Shown one piece after another: positions 9,821 to 20,485 of a stretch of DNA of 64,000 nt (position 1 is its first letter; every line of letters starts with the position of its first letter). The notes below the pieces were generated by a model, which was not told the origin of the DNA, did not search any database, and saw nothing but the letters and a program-made list of their open reading frames with translations. The stretch covers positions 248,001 to 312,000 of the forward strand of contig BAFH01000004.1 in the NCBI GenBank assembly GCA_000296795.1. The letters run 5' to 3'. This DNA comes from Candidatus Jettenia caeni. Its GTDB lineage: Bacteria; Planctomycetota; Brocadiia; Brocadiales; Brocadiaceae. Position numbers and translations under genes: made by a program.

Positions 9821-10276
9821 TTAATTCTTTGAGAGCATTGATAAAATAGCCTTTTTACAATCTATAAGATTAGAAAGAGTCAAACCAAAAATACGTTGCC
9901 CAAAATTAGGAGTCCATGCCCTTGCAGATAATCGGCAATGCCTCTGTTTGTTTTCCTTTGGAAGAGATGGGTAAATCGCAATATCGTACCCCGATGCCTT
10001 CCGTAAAATATTCTCATGCTCTTGATGCCAAATTTGCTCATCAATCTCCAGCTCCAGCCCAAACCTAATAAAATGCTCACCAAGTGGCACCTCACAATAC
10101 AGCCTGTCTTCTTTCAGATTATCTCTGAACCTTATCAGAAATACCCCGTTCCAATTTCCGTCAAAGGGAAAATCCTCTGATTCCAGCTTAAAATCATGCC
10201 TGGCACAGGCAAAATCAAGGAGTTGATTTCGCATGGCCTCTAAATCCGATCTATCCGGCCTTCTTTTTTCTTTCAT
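9821..10276 (-). CDS. conserved hypothetical protein, function not recognised
   Basis: The protein has about 151 residues, is soluble and has no signal peptide or membrane segment. It is rich in charged and aromatic residues (WNGVFLIRFRD, FIRFGLELEIDEQIWHQEH). I do not recognise a family. The start at MKEKRRP is chosen because the GGGG at -7 suits it; MGNVM 12 nt upstream abuts GGAGGA and is the alternative. It follows the diguanylate cyclase region on the minus strand and precedes a gap before cooC. Confidence 0.6.
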   Translation of the reverse strand: MKEKRRPDRSDLEAMRNQLLDFACARHDFKLESEDFPFDGNWNGVFLIRFRDNLKEDRLYCEVPLGEHFIRFGLELEIDEQIWHQEHENILRKASGYDIAIYPSLPKENKQRHCRLSARAWTPNFGQRIFGLTLSNLIDCKKAILSMLSKN

Positions 10277-10346
10277 AACGTTCCCCATTCCTCCAAAAAC
10301 AAAAGAGAACCAATACTTTTATTTTACCCGAATATATTGGTTTTCT

Positions 10347-12689
10347 TTATCCTTTTTGCTTCCCCCTTTTCTGCTCATACATTCGCTTATCTGCTTGCAC
10401 AAGCAATTCATCAATAGAGCATGGACGTTCCGGATTATAGTAAGTTATACCCACACTAATCGATATAGCAAAGGAACGATTTCTTTTTTTATTGTGCAGA
10501 TCGATTTTTTCCTGCAAACGGTCATGAACAATATTACCGTCAGTATCGGTATTTTCCATCATGAGAACCACAAACTCATCCCCACCAATACGGGCACTAA
10601 TATCCGATTCACGAAAGGTTTCTTTCAGTATATTTGCTACATCAATCAATGCAAAGTCTCCTTCCTGATGACCCAGCGTATCATTAATCCTTTTCAGTCC
10701 GTCTAAATCGATAAAAATCAACCACATTCCTCTTTTAATCCTGTTAGCAGTTTTTAACTGTTGTCCGGCAAGGGTTAAAAATCCACGACGGTTATTAAGG
10801 CCGGTAAGCTCATCAACAAGTGATAAGACACGGAGTTCTTCCTCCATTCGCTTACGCACAGTAATATCGCGAATAATTGCTGTATAAAATGTCCCCTTTC
10901 CCGTCTTCCAATCGCTGATGGAAAGCTCCATTGGAAATTCACTGCCGTCTTTCCTCAGTCCGTGTACCTCAATGGTTTTACCAATAATCTTTTTTTTGCC
11001 CGTTAAGTGCATACGCTCTATTCCCTTGATATGGGCATCCCGGTACCGTTCGGGCATCAGGGGAGTTATTGACTTGCCAGATACTTTTTCTTCTGAATAG
11101 CCAAAGATGCTCTGAGCTCCTTTATTCCAGGATATAATATTCCCGCTGCTCTCTGCTAAAATGATTGCATCTGTTGCTGTTTGCACTACGGTACGGAACC
11201 GCTCTTCACTCTCCCGCAGCAATTTCTCTGTATGCTTTTGCTGTATGCCGAGAGCAATAGTATCCGCTACGGAGCCTAATGCTTCTAAAGTCGATTCCTT
11301 AAGCTGTTTTTTACTGAACATCGCCATAACTCCTACAACACTACCTTCAATAATGAGCGGATAGCCAGCGAAAGCAACTATTCCTTCCCGCTTCACCCAT
11401 TCCTGATCATGGATATGAGAATCGCCGATGATAGCATTCGTCAAATATGGCTTGTGGTTTTTGGCAACAAGTCCAATTTTAAACTTACCAACAGGCACAC
11501 GGCTATGGGTTCCGTCAATATGGGCATACATCCCTGCACTAGCCCGTAATTCCAGATTTGCATCCTCTTTATTAAGGGTCCAGATACGAGCAAGCGCCGC
11601 ATCCAGATGTTTAACCATAGACGTGGCACAGCCTTGTAATACATTCTGCAAGGTTTTACCTTGTGTAACAACAATACCCACATCAGCAATGAAGGCTGCC
11701 AGGCGCATTCGTTCCGTAAGCTCATCATTCACACGCTTATGCTCAGTTATTTCATGCATCAATTCACGGTTAACCAAATTGATTCCCTTTGCACGCGTTT
11801 GAGCTGTCTGGACAAAATAAACGAGCATGGCAAGCAAAATGCTTATAAAAATGCCGGAAATTAAAAAATATTCTGGAATATAAGAGCGTATTTGTGCAAA
11901 TCGCTCCGATCCGGGCCAAACACGTACAAGCCAGGTAATTCCATAAAGGTTAACGCTTACTTCCCGGCCCCATTTCATTTCATGCAAGTTGTTGTACACT
12001 TCCCGCCTGTATATTTCTTCATTATCCTCAAAAATTGCAAGTGAATAGCCAGGGGTAATATTTTTTAATTCGGCATCAAAGAGCGTTTTGAAACGAAATA
12101 CACCCACAATAAACCCATCAAAATCCTTGCCCTTAAATACCGGCACATAACCCAGAAATCCCTTCCCACCCTGAGCAAAATCTATAGCAGGCGTTATCGT
12201 AATTTCTCCTGTAGCACGAGCCTTCTCAAGCGCAATACTTCTTTTCTTCTCATGTAAAAGGTTAAGGTCCAGAGTAACTTCATTTCCTCCAAGCGGCACA
12301 ATCCACCGTACCAGCGACGAACGGTCTACCCATTCAATAGACTGAAAACCCCTGAGATGTTTAAGATAAAACAGTGCATCCGACTCCCACGCCTCTTTTG
12401 GTGTGCCACCCTGTATCTCCCAGCGTTTAGCCATACGCAGGAGTGATGACATTTTATAATCAATACGAGCTAATAACTCATTTTTCGCAATAAGTAATTG
12501 CGACTCAGTAAGTTGCTCAATTTGAGAATTCTCATGTCTTAATACTATATGCCATGTAAAAAGCGTTCCTATTATAGCACTTAGGCCGATAATAATAGGG
12601 AGTAGTACTTGTACAACTTTCCCTTTCACTTTATTCTTTGTCAATACTTTAGCTACTTCCATTTCGAAAAAATTTATTTTCTCAACCAT
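10347..12689 (-). CDS. membrane sensor diguanylate cyclase (periplasmic sensor-GAF-PAS-GGDEF)
   Basis: The 780-residue protein is organised as follows: a cytoplasmic N-terminus, TM1 at about 25-48, a CHASE-like periplasmic domain to about 270, TM2 at about 273-296, a GAF domain (about 330-480), a PAS domain (about 490-610, with [11 protein letters not shown] at its end) and a GGDEF domain (about 615-780). The active site reads [11 protein letters not shown] and is preceded by an intact RxxD inhibitory site (RESD). It should make c-di-GMP from two GTP in response to an unknown signal and be product-inhibited. Its ATG lies 16 nt inside the hemB coding region, so expression is probably coupled to hemB. 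MEVAK at residue 10 is an alternative start. Confidence 0.9.
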   Translation of the reverse strand: MVEKINFFEMEVAKVLTKNKVKGKVVQVLLPIIIGLSAIIGTLFTWHIVLRHENSQIEQLTESQLLIAKNELLARIDYKMSSLLRMAKRWEIQGGTPKEAWESDALFYLKHLRGFQSIEWVDRSSLVRWIVPLGGNEVTLDLNLLHEKKRSIALEKARATGEITITPAIDFAQGGKGFLGYVPVFKGKDFDGFIVGVFRFKTLFDAELKNITPGYSLAIFEDNEEIYRREVYNNLHEMKWGREVSVNLYGITWLVRVWPGSERFAQIRSYIPEYFLISGIFISILLAMLVYFVQTAQTRAKGINLVNRELMHEITEHKRVNDELTERMRLAAFIADVGIVVTQGKTLQNVLQGCATSMVKHLDAALARIWTLNKEDANLELRASAGMYAHIDGTHSRVPVGKFKIGLVAKNHKPYLTNAIIGDSHIHDQEWVKREGIVAFAGYPLIIEGSVVGVMAMFSKKQLKESTLEALGSVADTIALGIQQKHTEKLLRESEERFRTVVQTATDAIILAESSGNIISWNKGAQSIFGYSEEKVSGKSITPLMPERYRDAHIKGIERMHLTGKKKIIGKTIEVHGLRKDGSEFPMELSISDWKTGKGTFYTAIIRDITVRKRMEEELRVLSLVDELTGLNNRRGFLTLAGQQLKTANRIKRGMWLIFIDLDGLKRINDTLGHQEGDFALIDVANILKETFRESDISARIGGDEFVVLMMENTDTDGNIVHDRLQEKIDLHNKKRNRSFAISISVGITYYNPERPCSIDELLVQADKRMYEQKRGKQKG

Positions 12690-13666
12690 TGAGCAGCATC
12701 TTTTGCCCAGTACGTTAAGATGATATCAGCGCCGGCACGTTTGATGCTTGTCAAAATTTCCAACGCTACACGTTTTTCATCGATCCAGCCCTTCTCCGAT
12801 GCAGCCTTCACAACAGAAAATTCACCGCTCACATTGTAAGCTGCAACAGGATACTTGAATTTATCTTTTATTATACGGATAATATCAAGATAGGCCAACG
12901 CTGGCTTTACCATTACAATATCAGCCCCCTCTTCTATATCCAGCGACACTTCACGAAGCGCCTCAGCGGCGTTGTGAGGGTCCATTTGATATGATGAGCG
13001 GTCGCCAAATCCGGGTGTAGACTCAGCGGCCTCCCGGAAAGGACCGTAGAAACCTGATGCGTATTTGGCAGAATATGCCATAACGGGAATGTGCTCAAAA
13101 CCATTCTCGTCGAGTCCCTGTCGAATCGCTCCTACACGGCCATCCATCATATCACTCGGAGCTATAATGTCTGCGCCTGCCTTCGCATGGGAAACTGATT
13201 CTTTTACCAGCAGTTCCAGAGTCATATCGTTATCTACTTCAAAATGACCTGTCCTGTCATCCGTTCTAACAAAACCACAGTGGCCGTGATTAGTATATTC
13301 ACACATGCAAACATCGGTAATCACAAGGATATTTTTTACTTCTCTCTTAAGAGCAATAATTGCTTTCTGAATAATACCTTCATCTGCATAGGCATCAGAA
13401 CCCATTTCATCTTTTTTCTCGGGGATCCCGAATAGGATAATGCCGGGAATGCCAAGTCCCTCCAAAATTTTCACCTCTTCAACCAGCTTGTCAACAGACA
13501 TCTGAAAATTTCCAGGCATAGAAGGTATCGGCTGCTTAATACCTTTTCCTGGACGGACAAAAAGGGGCATAATCAAGTCATCTATCGATATCTGTGTTTC
13601 TCGTACCAGCCGCCTTATATTTTCATTGCTGCGCAATCTGCGTAAACGTCGTTCTGGGAATCCCAT
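12674..13666 (-). CDS. hemB: delta-aminolevulinic acid dehydratase (porphobilinogen synthase)
   Basis: The protein has 330 residues from [12 protein letters not shown]; the start is chosen for the upstream GAGAGA and because family members begin this way. It contains the metal-binding [14 protein letters not shown] motif (cysteines, so zinc type), the Schiff-base lysine regions [15 protein letters not shown] and [10 protein letters not shown], and FFVRPG-like LFVRPGKG near the start. It condenses two 5-aminolevulinate molecules to porphobilinogen in tetrapyrrole synthesis, feeding both haem and the corrinoid needed by the neighbouring CODH/ACS cluster. Its 3' end overlaps the diguanylate cyclase gene. 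Confidence 0.96.
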   Translation of the reverse strand: MGFPERRLRRLRSNENIRRLVRETQISIDDLIMPLFVRPGKGIKQPIPSMPGNFQMSVDKLVEEVKILEGLGIPGIILFGIPEKKDEMGSDAYADEGIIQKAIIALKREVKNILVITDVCMCEYTNHGHCGFVRTDDRTGHFEVDNDMTLELLVKESVSHAKAGADIIAPSDMMDGRVGAIRQGLDENGFEHIPVMAYSAKYASGFYGPFREAAESTPGFGDRSSYQMDPHNAAEALREVSLDIEEGADIVMVKPALAYLDIIRIIKDKFKYPVAAYNVSGEFSVVKAASEKGWIDEKRVALEILTSIKRAGADIILTYWAKDAAQWLRK

Positions 13667-13861
13667 AATATTTTCTCTCATAAAAGTTTGAAGAATCATG
13701 TTCCCGAACCTCATCAGGAACAGGTTTTAAAATACGTTAATATATTATCATCTGGATGTTTGACTTCAATAAAAATAATTGCTAAAATCCGGTATTACAT
13801 TTGTGAGAAGGTACACCACAAAGAGTCATTACGAAAAATTTTATATACGGGTATAGTATCA

Positions 13862-14668
13862 ATGAACACACCTGAAGTTAAACCCATTTCCTTATTACAA
13901 GATTTGATTGAGCTGACGCAGAAATTACGCGGTAAAGATGGATGTCCGTGGGATAAAGAACAGAGCCACATATCCCTAAAGCCACATTTAATAGAAGAGG
14001 CATATGAGGTAATAGATGCAATAGATTCCGGAGACCCGTCTAAACTGAAGGAAGAACTTGCTGATCTCTTTTTTCATATTATCTTTCATTGTCAAATTGC
14101 CAGGGAAAAAGGACAATTTGATATAGGCGGTGTAATAACACTATGCCTTGACAAGATGACACGTCGCCATCCGCACGTCTTTGGAGATGCCACAGCAACC
14201 ACTCCGGACGAGGTAATTCATCAATGGGAGGAGATCAAAAAAAAGGAGAAGGGATATGAAGAAAGAAAATCTGTTGTAGATGGCTTGCCGAAATATCTCC
14301 CGGCACTTCAAAAGGCTCAGAAAGTACAAAAGAAAGTTGCAAAAGTAGGTTTTGATTGGACAAATATCAACGATGTAATCGCCAAGGTGGATGAAGAACT
14401 TGCGGAGGTTAAAGAGGCAATTCGTGAAAAAAAACCGGAACATATAGAAGAAGAGGTTGGAGATCTCCTGTTTTCCATGGTAAATCTTTCCCGTTTTTTG
14501 AAGCTCGATACGGAAAATGTACTCCACAAAACAATCTATAAATTCGTTGATCGCTTTAAAAAAGTTGAAGCAGAACTTGCTTCGATGGGAAAAGATATTG
14601 AAGCATGTACCTTAGAGGAAATGGATGCTGTTTGGAATAAGATAAAGGTAAAAGATAAAAAAACTTAA
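13862..14668 (+). CDS. mazG: nucleoside triphosphate pyrophosphohydrolase MazG
   Basis: The 268-residue protein has two MazG domains in tandem. The N-terminal one contains LRGKDGCPWDKEQSH and EEAYEVIDAI...KEELADLFFHIIFH; the C-terminal one contains KVGFDWTNINDVIAKVDEELAEVKEAI and EEVGDLLFSMVNL. The EExxE/ExxD magnesium-binding helices are complete. It hydrolyses NTPs to NMP and PPi as house-cleaning. The start is MNTPEV, where homology begins; the frame is open upstream to 13688 but that part is not protein-like. It is divergent from hemB. Confidence 0.94.
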   Translation: MNTPEVKPISLLQDLIELTQKLRGKDGCPWDKEQSHISLKPHLIEEAYEVIDAIDSGDPSKLKEELADLFFHIIFHCQIAREKGQFDIGGVITLCLDKMTRRHPHVFGDATATTPDEVIHQWEEIKKKEKGYEERKSVVDGLPKYLPALQKAQKVQKKVAKVGFDWTNINDVIAKVDEELAEVKEAIREKKPEHIEEEVGDLLFSMVNLSRFLKLDTENVLHKTIYKFVDRFKKVEAELASMGKDIEACTLEEMDAVWNKIKVKDKKT

Positions 14669-15144
14669 ATCTATAACGAAAAGACACGGAAATATTACGG
14701 GCAGATTATAGCTTTGGCATCTTTTATACTGCAAGCTACAAAGCCTTCGGCAAACATTCAAGCTGGTGGTGGTAGAACGGGATTAGTCAATATATTTACG
14801 ATTTTCTTTCCTCTTTTATCTTTGCTATTTTACCCCTTAATAAACACGTACACTCTTTTTTCTGTATTCTCTCATAATTTATAATATCCAGGTGACAAGA
14901 CATATTCCTTGATTTTAAACTCGAATTCTGATATTTTCATAAAGTTCCAATTTATAGAGGTTTTTGCTGCCTTTGGCAGTAGCTTCGCAGGTTCAATCGC
15001 CCTCGATTAAACCATACGTGTGAATTCAGCCAGGGAACTTGAGCTGTGCTCACAGTGGTCATCACCATACCGAATGTTTCAGTTCAATCGAGGACAATTG
15101 AATCAGCATTATGGAGTTATTTTGCATTTGTTATCCTACACAAG
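14669..15144. other. intergenic region with short inverted repeats
   Basis: No credible gene is seen. The stretch holds short imperfect inverted repeats such as GGTTCAATCG/CGATTAAACC at about 14992-15015 and CAGTTCAATCG near 15079. Related GGTTCAAT pieces occur near 27760-27800 and 31320-31345. This is probably dispersed intergenic repeat DNA. Confidence 0.4.
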
Positions 15145-16266
15145 ATGGAAAAACTACTGAAACAATCATCAATATATGACATCCTCAAAAAGGCGGGAAG
15201 TGGTGAACGGCTCACTTTTGATGATGGAGTGCGGCTTTTCAGGTCCAATGATATTCTCCATATTGGTCATACAGCAAATAGTATCCGTGAACGAAAAAAT
15301 GGTAATGTGGCATATTACATTATCAATCGCCACATTAACTATTCCAATATTTGTGAGAATCGGTGCAGGTTCTGCGCATTCAGCCGAGATAAAGAAGAAG
15401 CGGGCTCATATGTCATGGATACGGAAGAAATTCTGGAAAAGGCTGTAGCTGCTACAGAGGAAGGCGCAACAGAATTACATATTGTAGGCGGATTACACCC
15501 AGACCTCCCCTTCGATTTTTACAGAAAGATGATTCACGAAATTCATGAAAGATGTCCTGAAGTACACATCAAGGCATTTACCGCTGTAGAGATAGAACAT
15601 TTGTCCCGACTGGCAAAACTCCCGGTGCACCAAACGTTGAAAATACTCAAAGAGGCAGGACTTGGTTCCTTACCGGGAGGCGGCGCTGAGGTATTTTCTC
15701 CAAAGGTACGTGAGCAGTTGTGTCCGGAAAAACTCAGTGGCGAAGGTTGGCTACAGGTAATGCGTGAGGCCCATAATTTGGGATTACAGAGCAATGCGAC
15801 TATGCTTTATGGTCACATCGAAACACCCGAAGAAAGGGTTAATCATCTTATAAAGTTGCGAGAGCTTCAGGATGAGACAGGCGGCTTTATGGCCTTTATT
15901 CCACTAGCGTTTCATCCCAAAAATACTGAATTATCGAATCATTTCAGTACCACAGCAATGCTGGACTTGAAGGTCATCTCAATCAGCCGATTAATGCTGG
16001 ATAATTTTGATCATATAAAAGCGTATTGGATCATGCTGGGAATTAAACTATCCCAGATATCTCTGAGCTTTGGAGTGGATGATATTGATGGAACGATACA
16101 AGAAGAAAAAATTACCCATGCTGCCGGTGCTGAAACCCCGGAGGCATTGTCTGTTCATGAGATTACTACGTTAATCAAAGAAGCCGGTCGTGTTCCCGCA
16201 GAACGCGATACCCTTTATAATCTGGTAAAAAGAAAACAACAAAATATCATACTTCAAAAAGCATAG
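15145..16266 (+). CDS. mqnE: aminodeoxyfutalosine synthase (menaquinone synthesis)
   Basis: The 373-residue radical SAM enzyme has the cluster motif CENRCRFCAF (CX3CX2C). Family motifs follow: YYIINRHINYSNIC, ELHIVGGLHPDLPF, GLGSLPGGGAEVFSP, MLYGHIETPEERV and GVDDIDGTI. It joins SAM-derived adenosyl to 3-enolpyruvyl-benzoate, giving aminofutalosine in the alternative menaquinone route, so this organism makes menaquinone without chorismate-MenF/D enzymes. The start is MEKLLKQ; upstream in-frame sequence is low-complexity and not conserved-looking. MqnC is the related alternative, but the MqnE-type motifs fit better. Confidence 0.9.
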   Translation: MEKLLKQSSIYDILKKAGSGERLTFDDGVRLFRSNDILHIGHTANSIRERKNGNVAYYIINRHINYSNICENRCRFCAFSRDKEEAGSYVMDTEEILEKAVAATEEGATELHIVGGLHPDLPFDFYRKMIHEIHERCPEVHIKAFTAVEIEHLSRLAKLPVHQTLKILKEAGLGSLPGGGAEVFSPKVREQLCPEKLSGEGWLQVMREAHNLGLQSNATMLYGHIETPEERVNHLIKLRELQDETGGFMAFIPLAFHPKNTELSNHFSTTAMLDLKVISISRLMLDNFDHIKAYWIMLGIKLSQISLSFGVDDIDGTIQEEKITHAAGAETPEALSVHEITTLIKEAGRVPAERDTLYNLVKRKQQNIILQKA

Positions 16267-16436
16267 GTTACTATTCGTAGTATTCACCACAGAATTTCAC
16301 GGAATAATATCGAAGCATAGAAAAACTAATAAATTTTAATATTTCTCTTATTCAAAATTTTTATCATTTTCTGTACCATTCTGTGTCTTTCCGTGGTAAA
16401 CCCTTATACATTTGAATGAGGAGGTCTTTCAAATCA

Positions 16437-18362
16437 ATGACTATATTTCCAAAACTCTTTAGTCCTTTCAAGATCGGTTCTCTTGCTATAAAGAACCGCA
16501 TGGTAATGTCGCCAATGGAAACTCATTTGTGCGATAAAGAAGGTTTTGTAACAGAAGAGATTATCGCCTATTACAAAGAGCGTATATTGGGAGGAGTAGG
16601 TTATATTACTCTGGAAAACACCGCTGTAGAACCAGCCGGCAGAGTTAATGACGGCATGCTGTGCATACATAATGACAAATTCATTCCGGGATTAAAAAGG
16701 CTGACGGATTCTCTACATACTATAGATGGAAAGATTGTTATACAATTGAGTCATGCAGGAAAGGAGGCCTTACCTTATTTTACTAATTTAGAGCCTGTGG
16801 CCCCTTCCGCTATTCCCAGTCCTTTAACGAAACAAATGCCCAGGGAATTATCCGCCGCGGAGGTCAGATCCATGGTCAATACCTTTGCCGAGGCTGCTGC
16901 CCGTGCCGTTAAGGCCGGGTTCGATGGTGTTGAAATCCATATGGCACACGGCTATCTGGTTAACCAGTTCCTTTCTCCTGAATCCAATATACGAACTGAT
17001 GATTATGGAGGGGACACACATCGCCGTTCACGTTTTGCAAAGGAAATCGTTAAAAGTATCAGAAAATGCGTCCCCGGAGATTATCCTATCATCTGCCGTA
17101 TTAGTGCGGACGAATATACCGATACAGGACTCAAATTAGAGGAAAGCAAAGAGATTGCAAAGGTATTAGAAAGGGCAGGCGCTAGTGCTATTCATGTTTC
17201 TGCATGTAATTACGCATCCGCTTTCTATAACATACCGTGCTACTATCTGGAAGAAGGATGCTTTATTCATCTTGCAGAAAGCATTAAGTCTGTTGTAAAA
17301 ATACCCGTGCTGGCAGTAGGCAGGATCATAGACCCTGCTATGGCTGAAAATACGCTACAAGAAAATAAGGCTGACCTTATTGTATTCGGCCGTACCCTTA
17401 TTGCAGACCCACACCTTCCTAATAAGGTGAGAGAAGGCCAGATGGCTGATATAAGGACTTGTCTGAGTTGTAACCGATGCATTGAGAGTATTTCTGATAA
17501 AAGGCTTGTATGCACTGTTAATCCTTATCTCGGAAAAGAAGGGGTCTCTCATTTACAAAAAACTGCACGCCCCAAAAAGATATTGGTTGTTGGTGGCGGA
17601 CCAGCGGGGTTATCTGCTGCGCACCTATTATCTACCCGTGGACACGATGTTACGTTATGGGAAAAGGAATCGCAACTGGGAGGAAGTTTTCGTTACGCCT
17701 CTATGGCGCCCAAGAAAGACCCTATGAGGAAGTTTCTCGATTATTTAATAAATCAGGTGAAAAAAACAGATACGGCGGTGCATCTTAATAGAGAAGCTAC
17801 TGAAATGTCTATTAAGCAATTTGCGGCTGACGCAGTCGTCCTCGCTCATGGTGCCAGTAACATTCCTGTAGAAATCAATGGCACAAAGAATAATGGCGTA
17901 CTCAATGTTAAACAGGCATTTTCAACAGCTCATTCATTGGGGAATACTATTGCAATTGTTGGAGGAGGACCTGAAGGTTGTGAACTTGCAGACTTCCTTG
18001 CATCCCAGGGTAAAAAGATTACCCTTATAGAAATGAGGCGCGTTCTTGGATTAGAGTTAGTCGCACATCCCCGCTATCATATTGGTGAACGTCTTAAAAA
18101 GATGGGCGCTCAGCTCCATCTGAATACAAAGGTAACTGAGGTTGGGCAGAACTACATAATCATCAGCCGCCGAAGGGAATCAGATCAAAAACTCGAAGGT
18201 TTTGATACTATTATCATTCCTACACTCCACCAACCCAATAACACCCTTGCAGCATCTCTTCAAGGCTCTGTGCAAGAAGTGTATACCATTGGTGATGCAG
18301 TAGGAGGCCGTACTGCACTTGAAGCTGTCGCAGAAGGGGTAGAGATTGGAATGAAATTGTAA
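16437..18362 (+). CDS. old yellow enzyme family NADH:flavin oxidoreductase (2,4-dienoyl-CoA reductase-like)
   Basis: The 641-residue protein has an FMN TIM barrel (about 1-340, with KNRMVMSPMETH, DGVEIHMAHGYLVNQFLSP and DDYGG). A [4Fe-4S] motif follows (CLSCNRCIES and CTVNP, about 348-370), then FAD and NAD(P) Rossmann domains (ILVVGGGPAGLSAA, IAIVGGGPEGCELADFLA). This is the layout of FadH, trimethylamine dehydrogenase and BaiCD-type reductases. The substrate is not determinable from sequence. The start MTIFPKL lies 11 nt after GAGGAGGT. It heads a tight plus-strand gene set; the next gene starts 12 nt later. Confidence 0.88.
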   Translation: MTIFPKLFSPFKIGSLAIKNRMVMSPMETHLCDKEGFVTEEIIAYYKERILGGVGYITLENTAVEPAGRVNDGMLCIHNDKFIPGLKRLTDSLHTIDGKIVIQLSHAGKEALPYFTNLEPVAPSAIPSPLTKQMPRELSAAEVRSMVNTFAEAAARAVKAGFDGVEIHMAHGYLVNQFLSPESNIRTDDYGGDTHRRSRFAKEIVKSIRKCVPGDYPIICRISADEYTDTGLKLEESKEIAKVLERAGASAIHVSACNYASAFYNIPCYYLEEGCFIHLAESIKSVVKIPVLAVGRIIDPAMAENTLQENKADLIVFGRTLIADPHLPNKVREGQMADIRTCLSCNRCIESISDKRLVCTVNPYLGKEGVSHLQKTARPKKILVVGGGPAGLSAAHLLSTRGHDVTLWEKESQLGGSFRYASMAPKKDPMRKFLDYLINQVKKTDTAVHLNREATEMSIKQFAADAVVLAHGASNIPVEINGTKNNGVLNVKQAFSTAHSLGNTIAIVGGGPEGCELADFLASQGKKITLIEMRRVLGLELVAHPRYHIGERLKKMGAQLHLNTKVTEVGQNYIIISRRRESDQKLEGFDTIIIPTLHQPNNTLAASLQGSVQEVYTIGDAVGGRTALEAVAEGVEIGMKL

Positions 18363-18374
18363 CAGATATTCCAG

Positions 18375-19715
18375 ATGAATAATCATGCAAGGAAAAAGAC
18401 AATTGTAATCGGATTGGACGGCACCCCTTATAGCCTCATCTGTAAATTAATACAACAAGGTGTATGTCCAAATTTATCCAGCTTGATATCTACCGGCTCA
18501 TTACGGGAAATAAAATCTACGCACCCTCCCATATCCTCTGTGGCATGGACATCTTTTATGACAGGTATGAATCCGGCTAAACATGGGATTTTTGGCTTTG
18601 TAGATAGGATTCCCCATACGTATGATGTGTATTATCCAAATTCCCGTCACGTAAAGAGTGAACCAATTTGGAACATCCTTCGCAAACACAACATGCGATC
18701 TGTTCTCATTAATATACCATCGACATATCCGGCGTCAGAGATATATGGCATACTTATTGCTGGTTTTGTAGCTATAGATCTTGCACGTGCAACGTTCCCC
18801 AATTCAATTGTCCCTGTTTTAAAAGAAATGGGATACAAAATTGATGTTGATACACAACTCATCAATGAATCTGAAGACCAGTTAATTCAAGACTTATACC
18901 TGACATTAGAAAAAAGAATACAAGCAATCCTTCACTTCATGAAGAGTGAGGCCTTTAGTCTTTTTGTTGCAATTTTTACCGAGACAGACAGATTACACCA
19001 TTTTTTCTGGGAGTCTACTATAAGAAATAATATAAAATACCGTTCCTTATTTTTGGATTATTACAAGACAATTGATCTCTTTCTTGGTAAGGTTATGGAA
19101 AACATTGATGGCAATACGACTCTCATAATTTTATCAGACCACGGATTTTGTGAATTAAAACAAGAGGTATATATAAATTACTGGTTACAAGAAGAGGGAT
19201 ATTTACATTTTAAAATAACTCCTCCTAAATCTCTCCACAATATAGGAGAAGGTTCGATGGCTTATTGTCTGGATCCGGGGAGACTGTATATCAATTTAAG
19301 AGGCAGAGAGCCCAATGGATGTGTAGAGGCCGGCTATCATTACGAGCAATTGAGAGAGATGATTATCTCCAAACTTACAGAAATAAGAGATCCCACTACA
19401 AATATACCTATCATAGATAGGGTCTATAAACGGGAAGAGATTTACCATGGAATATACTTTGATAAAGCACCCGATCTTGTCATCAAGCCCAGACAAGGCT
19501 ACGATTTAAAAGGCGCCATGTATCATACAACACTATTCGACAAAGGTATCTTTCGCGGCATGCATACGTATGATGATGCCTTTGTATATATTAATAAAAA
19601 AAATATTATCAAGCACTCGTTGGAGATTATTGATGTTACCGCAACTATTTTAGCATCACTGGATATTCCAATACCCGGCGATATGGACGGTATCAATTTT
19701 ATAAAATGGAATTAA
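18375..19715 (+). CDS. type I phosphodiesterase/nucleotide pyrophosphatase-like (alkaline phosphatase superfamily)
   Basis: The 446-residue protein has the metal-binding IGLDGTPYSLICKLIQQG start, the nucleophile region HPPISSVAWTSFMTGMNPAKHGIFGF, TETDRLHHFFW, and ILSDHGFCELKQ with the conserved DH. These are signatures of the AP-superfamily phosphodiesterase group. There is no signal peptide, so it is cytoplasmic. The substrate is unknown. It overlaps the next gene by 10 nt, indicating translational coupling. Confidence 0.85.
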   Translation: MNNHARKKTIVIGLDGTPYSLICKLIQQGVCPNLSSLISTGSLREIKSTHPPISSVAWTSFMTGMNPAKHGIFGFVDRIPHTYDVYYPNSRHVKSEPIWNILRKHNMRSVLINIPSTYPASEIYGILIAGFVAIDLARATFPNSIVPVLKEMGYKIDVDTQLINESEDQLIQDLYLTLEKRIQAILHFMKSEAFSLFVAIFTETDRLHHFFWESTIRNNIKYRSLFLDYYKTIDLFLGKVMENIDGNTTLIILSDHGFCELKQEVYINYWLQEEGYLHFKITPPKSLHNIGEGSMAYCLDPGRLYINLRGREPNGCVEAGYHYEQLREMIISKLTEIRDPTTNIPIIDRVYKREEIYHGIYFDKAPDLVIKPRQGYDLKGAMYHTTLFDKGIFRGMHTYDDAFVYINKKNIIKHSLEIIDVTATILASLDIPIPGDMDGINFIKWN

Positions 19716-20473
19716 CGATTATTGGTTCTGGCACAGGAATGCCTTCTAAAACAAGGGCATATCCTTGTATATATCTCAAGATAAAAGATAAACACCTTGT
19801 TTTTGATACAGGCCCTGGCTCTCTGCGTCAACTATTCCTCATTGATGTTACCTATTTGGATATCAATCATCTGTATTATACCCATTTTCACCTGGACCAC
19901 TCATTAGACCTTGCATCTATTCTCTTTACTATGCGGTATAATCAACCTGTAAGAACCCAACCTCTTTATATTACAGGCCCTATCGGTTTAAAGGCATTCT
20001 ATGAGAAATTATTATCGGCCTTTGGGGAAACAATAAAACCAAAAGATTTTCATGTATATCTTAAGGAGATCGATAAAGGGGAACTGGTCTATGATGAATG
20101 GAAGATCATTGCAGAGCCCTTACAACATTCAATGCAAAGTATTGGCTTCCGGATAGAGTCACCTCATGGTAAAGCAATGGTGTATTCCGGAGATACTGAT
20201 TATTGCGATGGCATTCTTCGTTTAGCCAAAAGAGTTAATACCCTGGTTCTTGAATGCTCTTTTCCTGATGACCAAAAGATTCAAGGGCACCTTACGCCCC
20301 GATTGTGTGCCCAGATTGCGCATGAATCACAATGCGATAGATTAATACTTACCCACCTTTATCCAACCTGTGATAGAATCATAAAAGAAAATGAAAATTT
20401 GTTGAAAGAACTAAAAAAAATTTATAATGGCAAAATTGCCTTCGCAGAAGATTTTGATAAATTTACTCTTTAG
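19706..20473 (+). CDS. metallo-beta-lactamase fold hydrolase (RNase Z/phosphodiesterase-like)
   Basis: The 255-residue MBL-fold protein has THFHLDHSLD (HxHxDH zinc site), GSGTGMPSKTRAYPC near the start, a second ligand set in PLQHSMQSIGFRIE and YSGDTDYCDG, and the late His in ILTHLYP. It resembles RNase Z-like phosphodiesterases but is short and lacks a visible exosite arm. The exact substrate is uncertain. It is coupled to the gene before it and followed 12 nt later by the isochorismatase-type gene. Confidence 0.83.
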   Translation: MELTIIGSGTGMPSKTRAYPCIYLKIKDKHLVFDTGPGSLRQLFLIDVTYLDINHLYYTHFHLDHSLDLASILFTMRYNQPVRTQPLYITGPIGLKAFYEKLLSAFGETIKPKDFHVYLKEIDKGELVYDEWKIIAEPLQHSMQSIGFRIESPHGKAMVYSGDTDYCDGILRLAKRVNTLVLECSFPDDQKIQGHLTPRLCAQIAHESQCDRLILTHLYPTCDRIIKENENLLKELKKIYNGKIAFAEDFDKFTL

Positions 20474-20485
20474 TAAGGATGAAAT

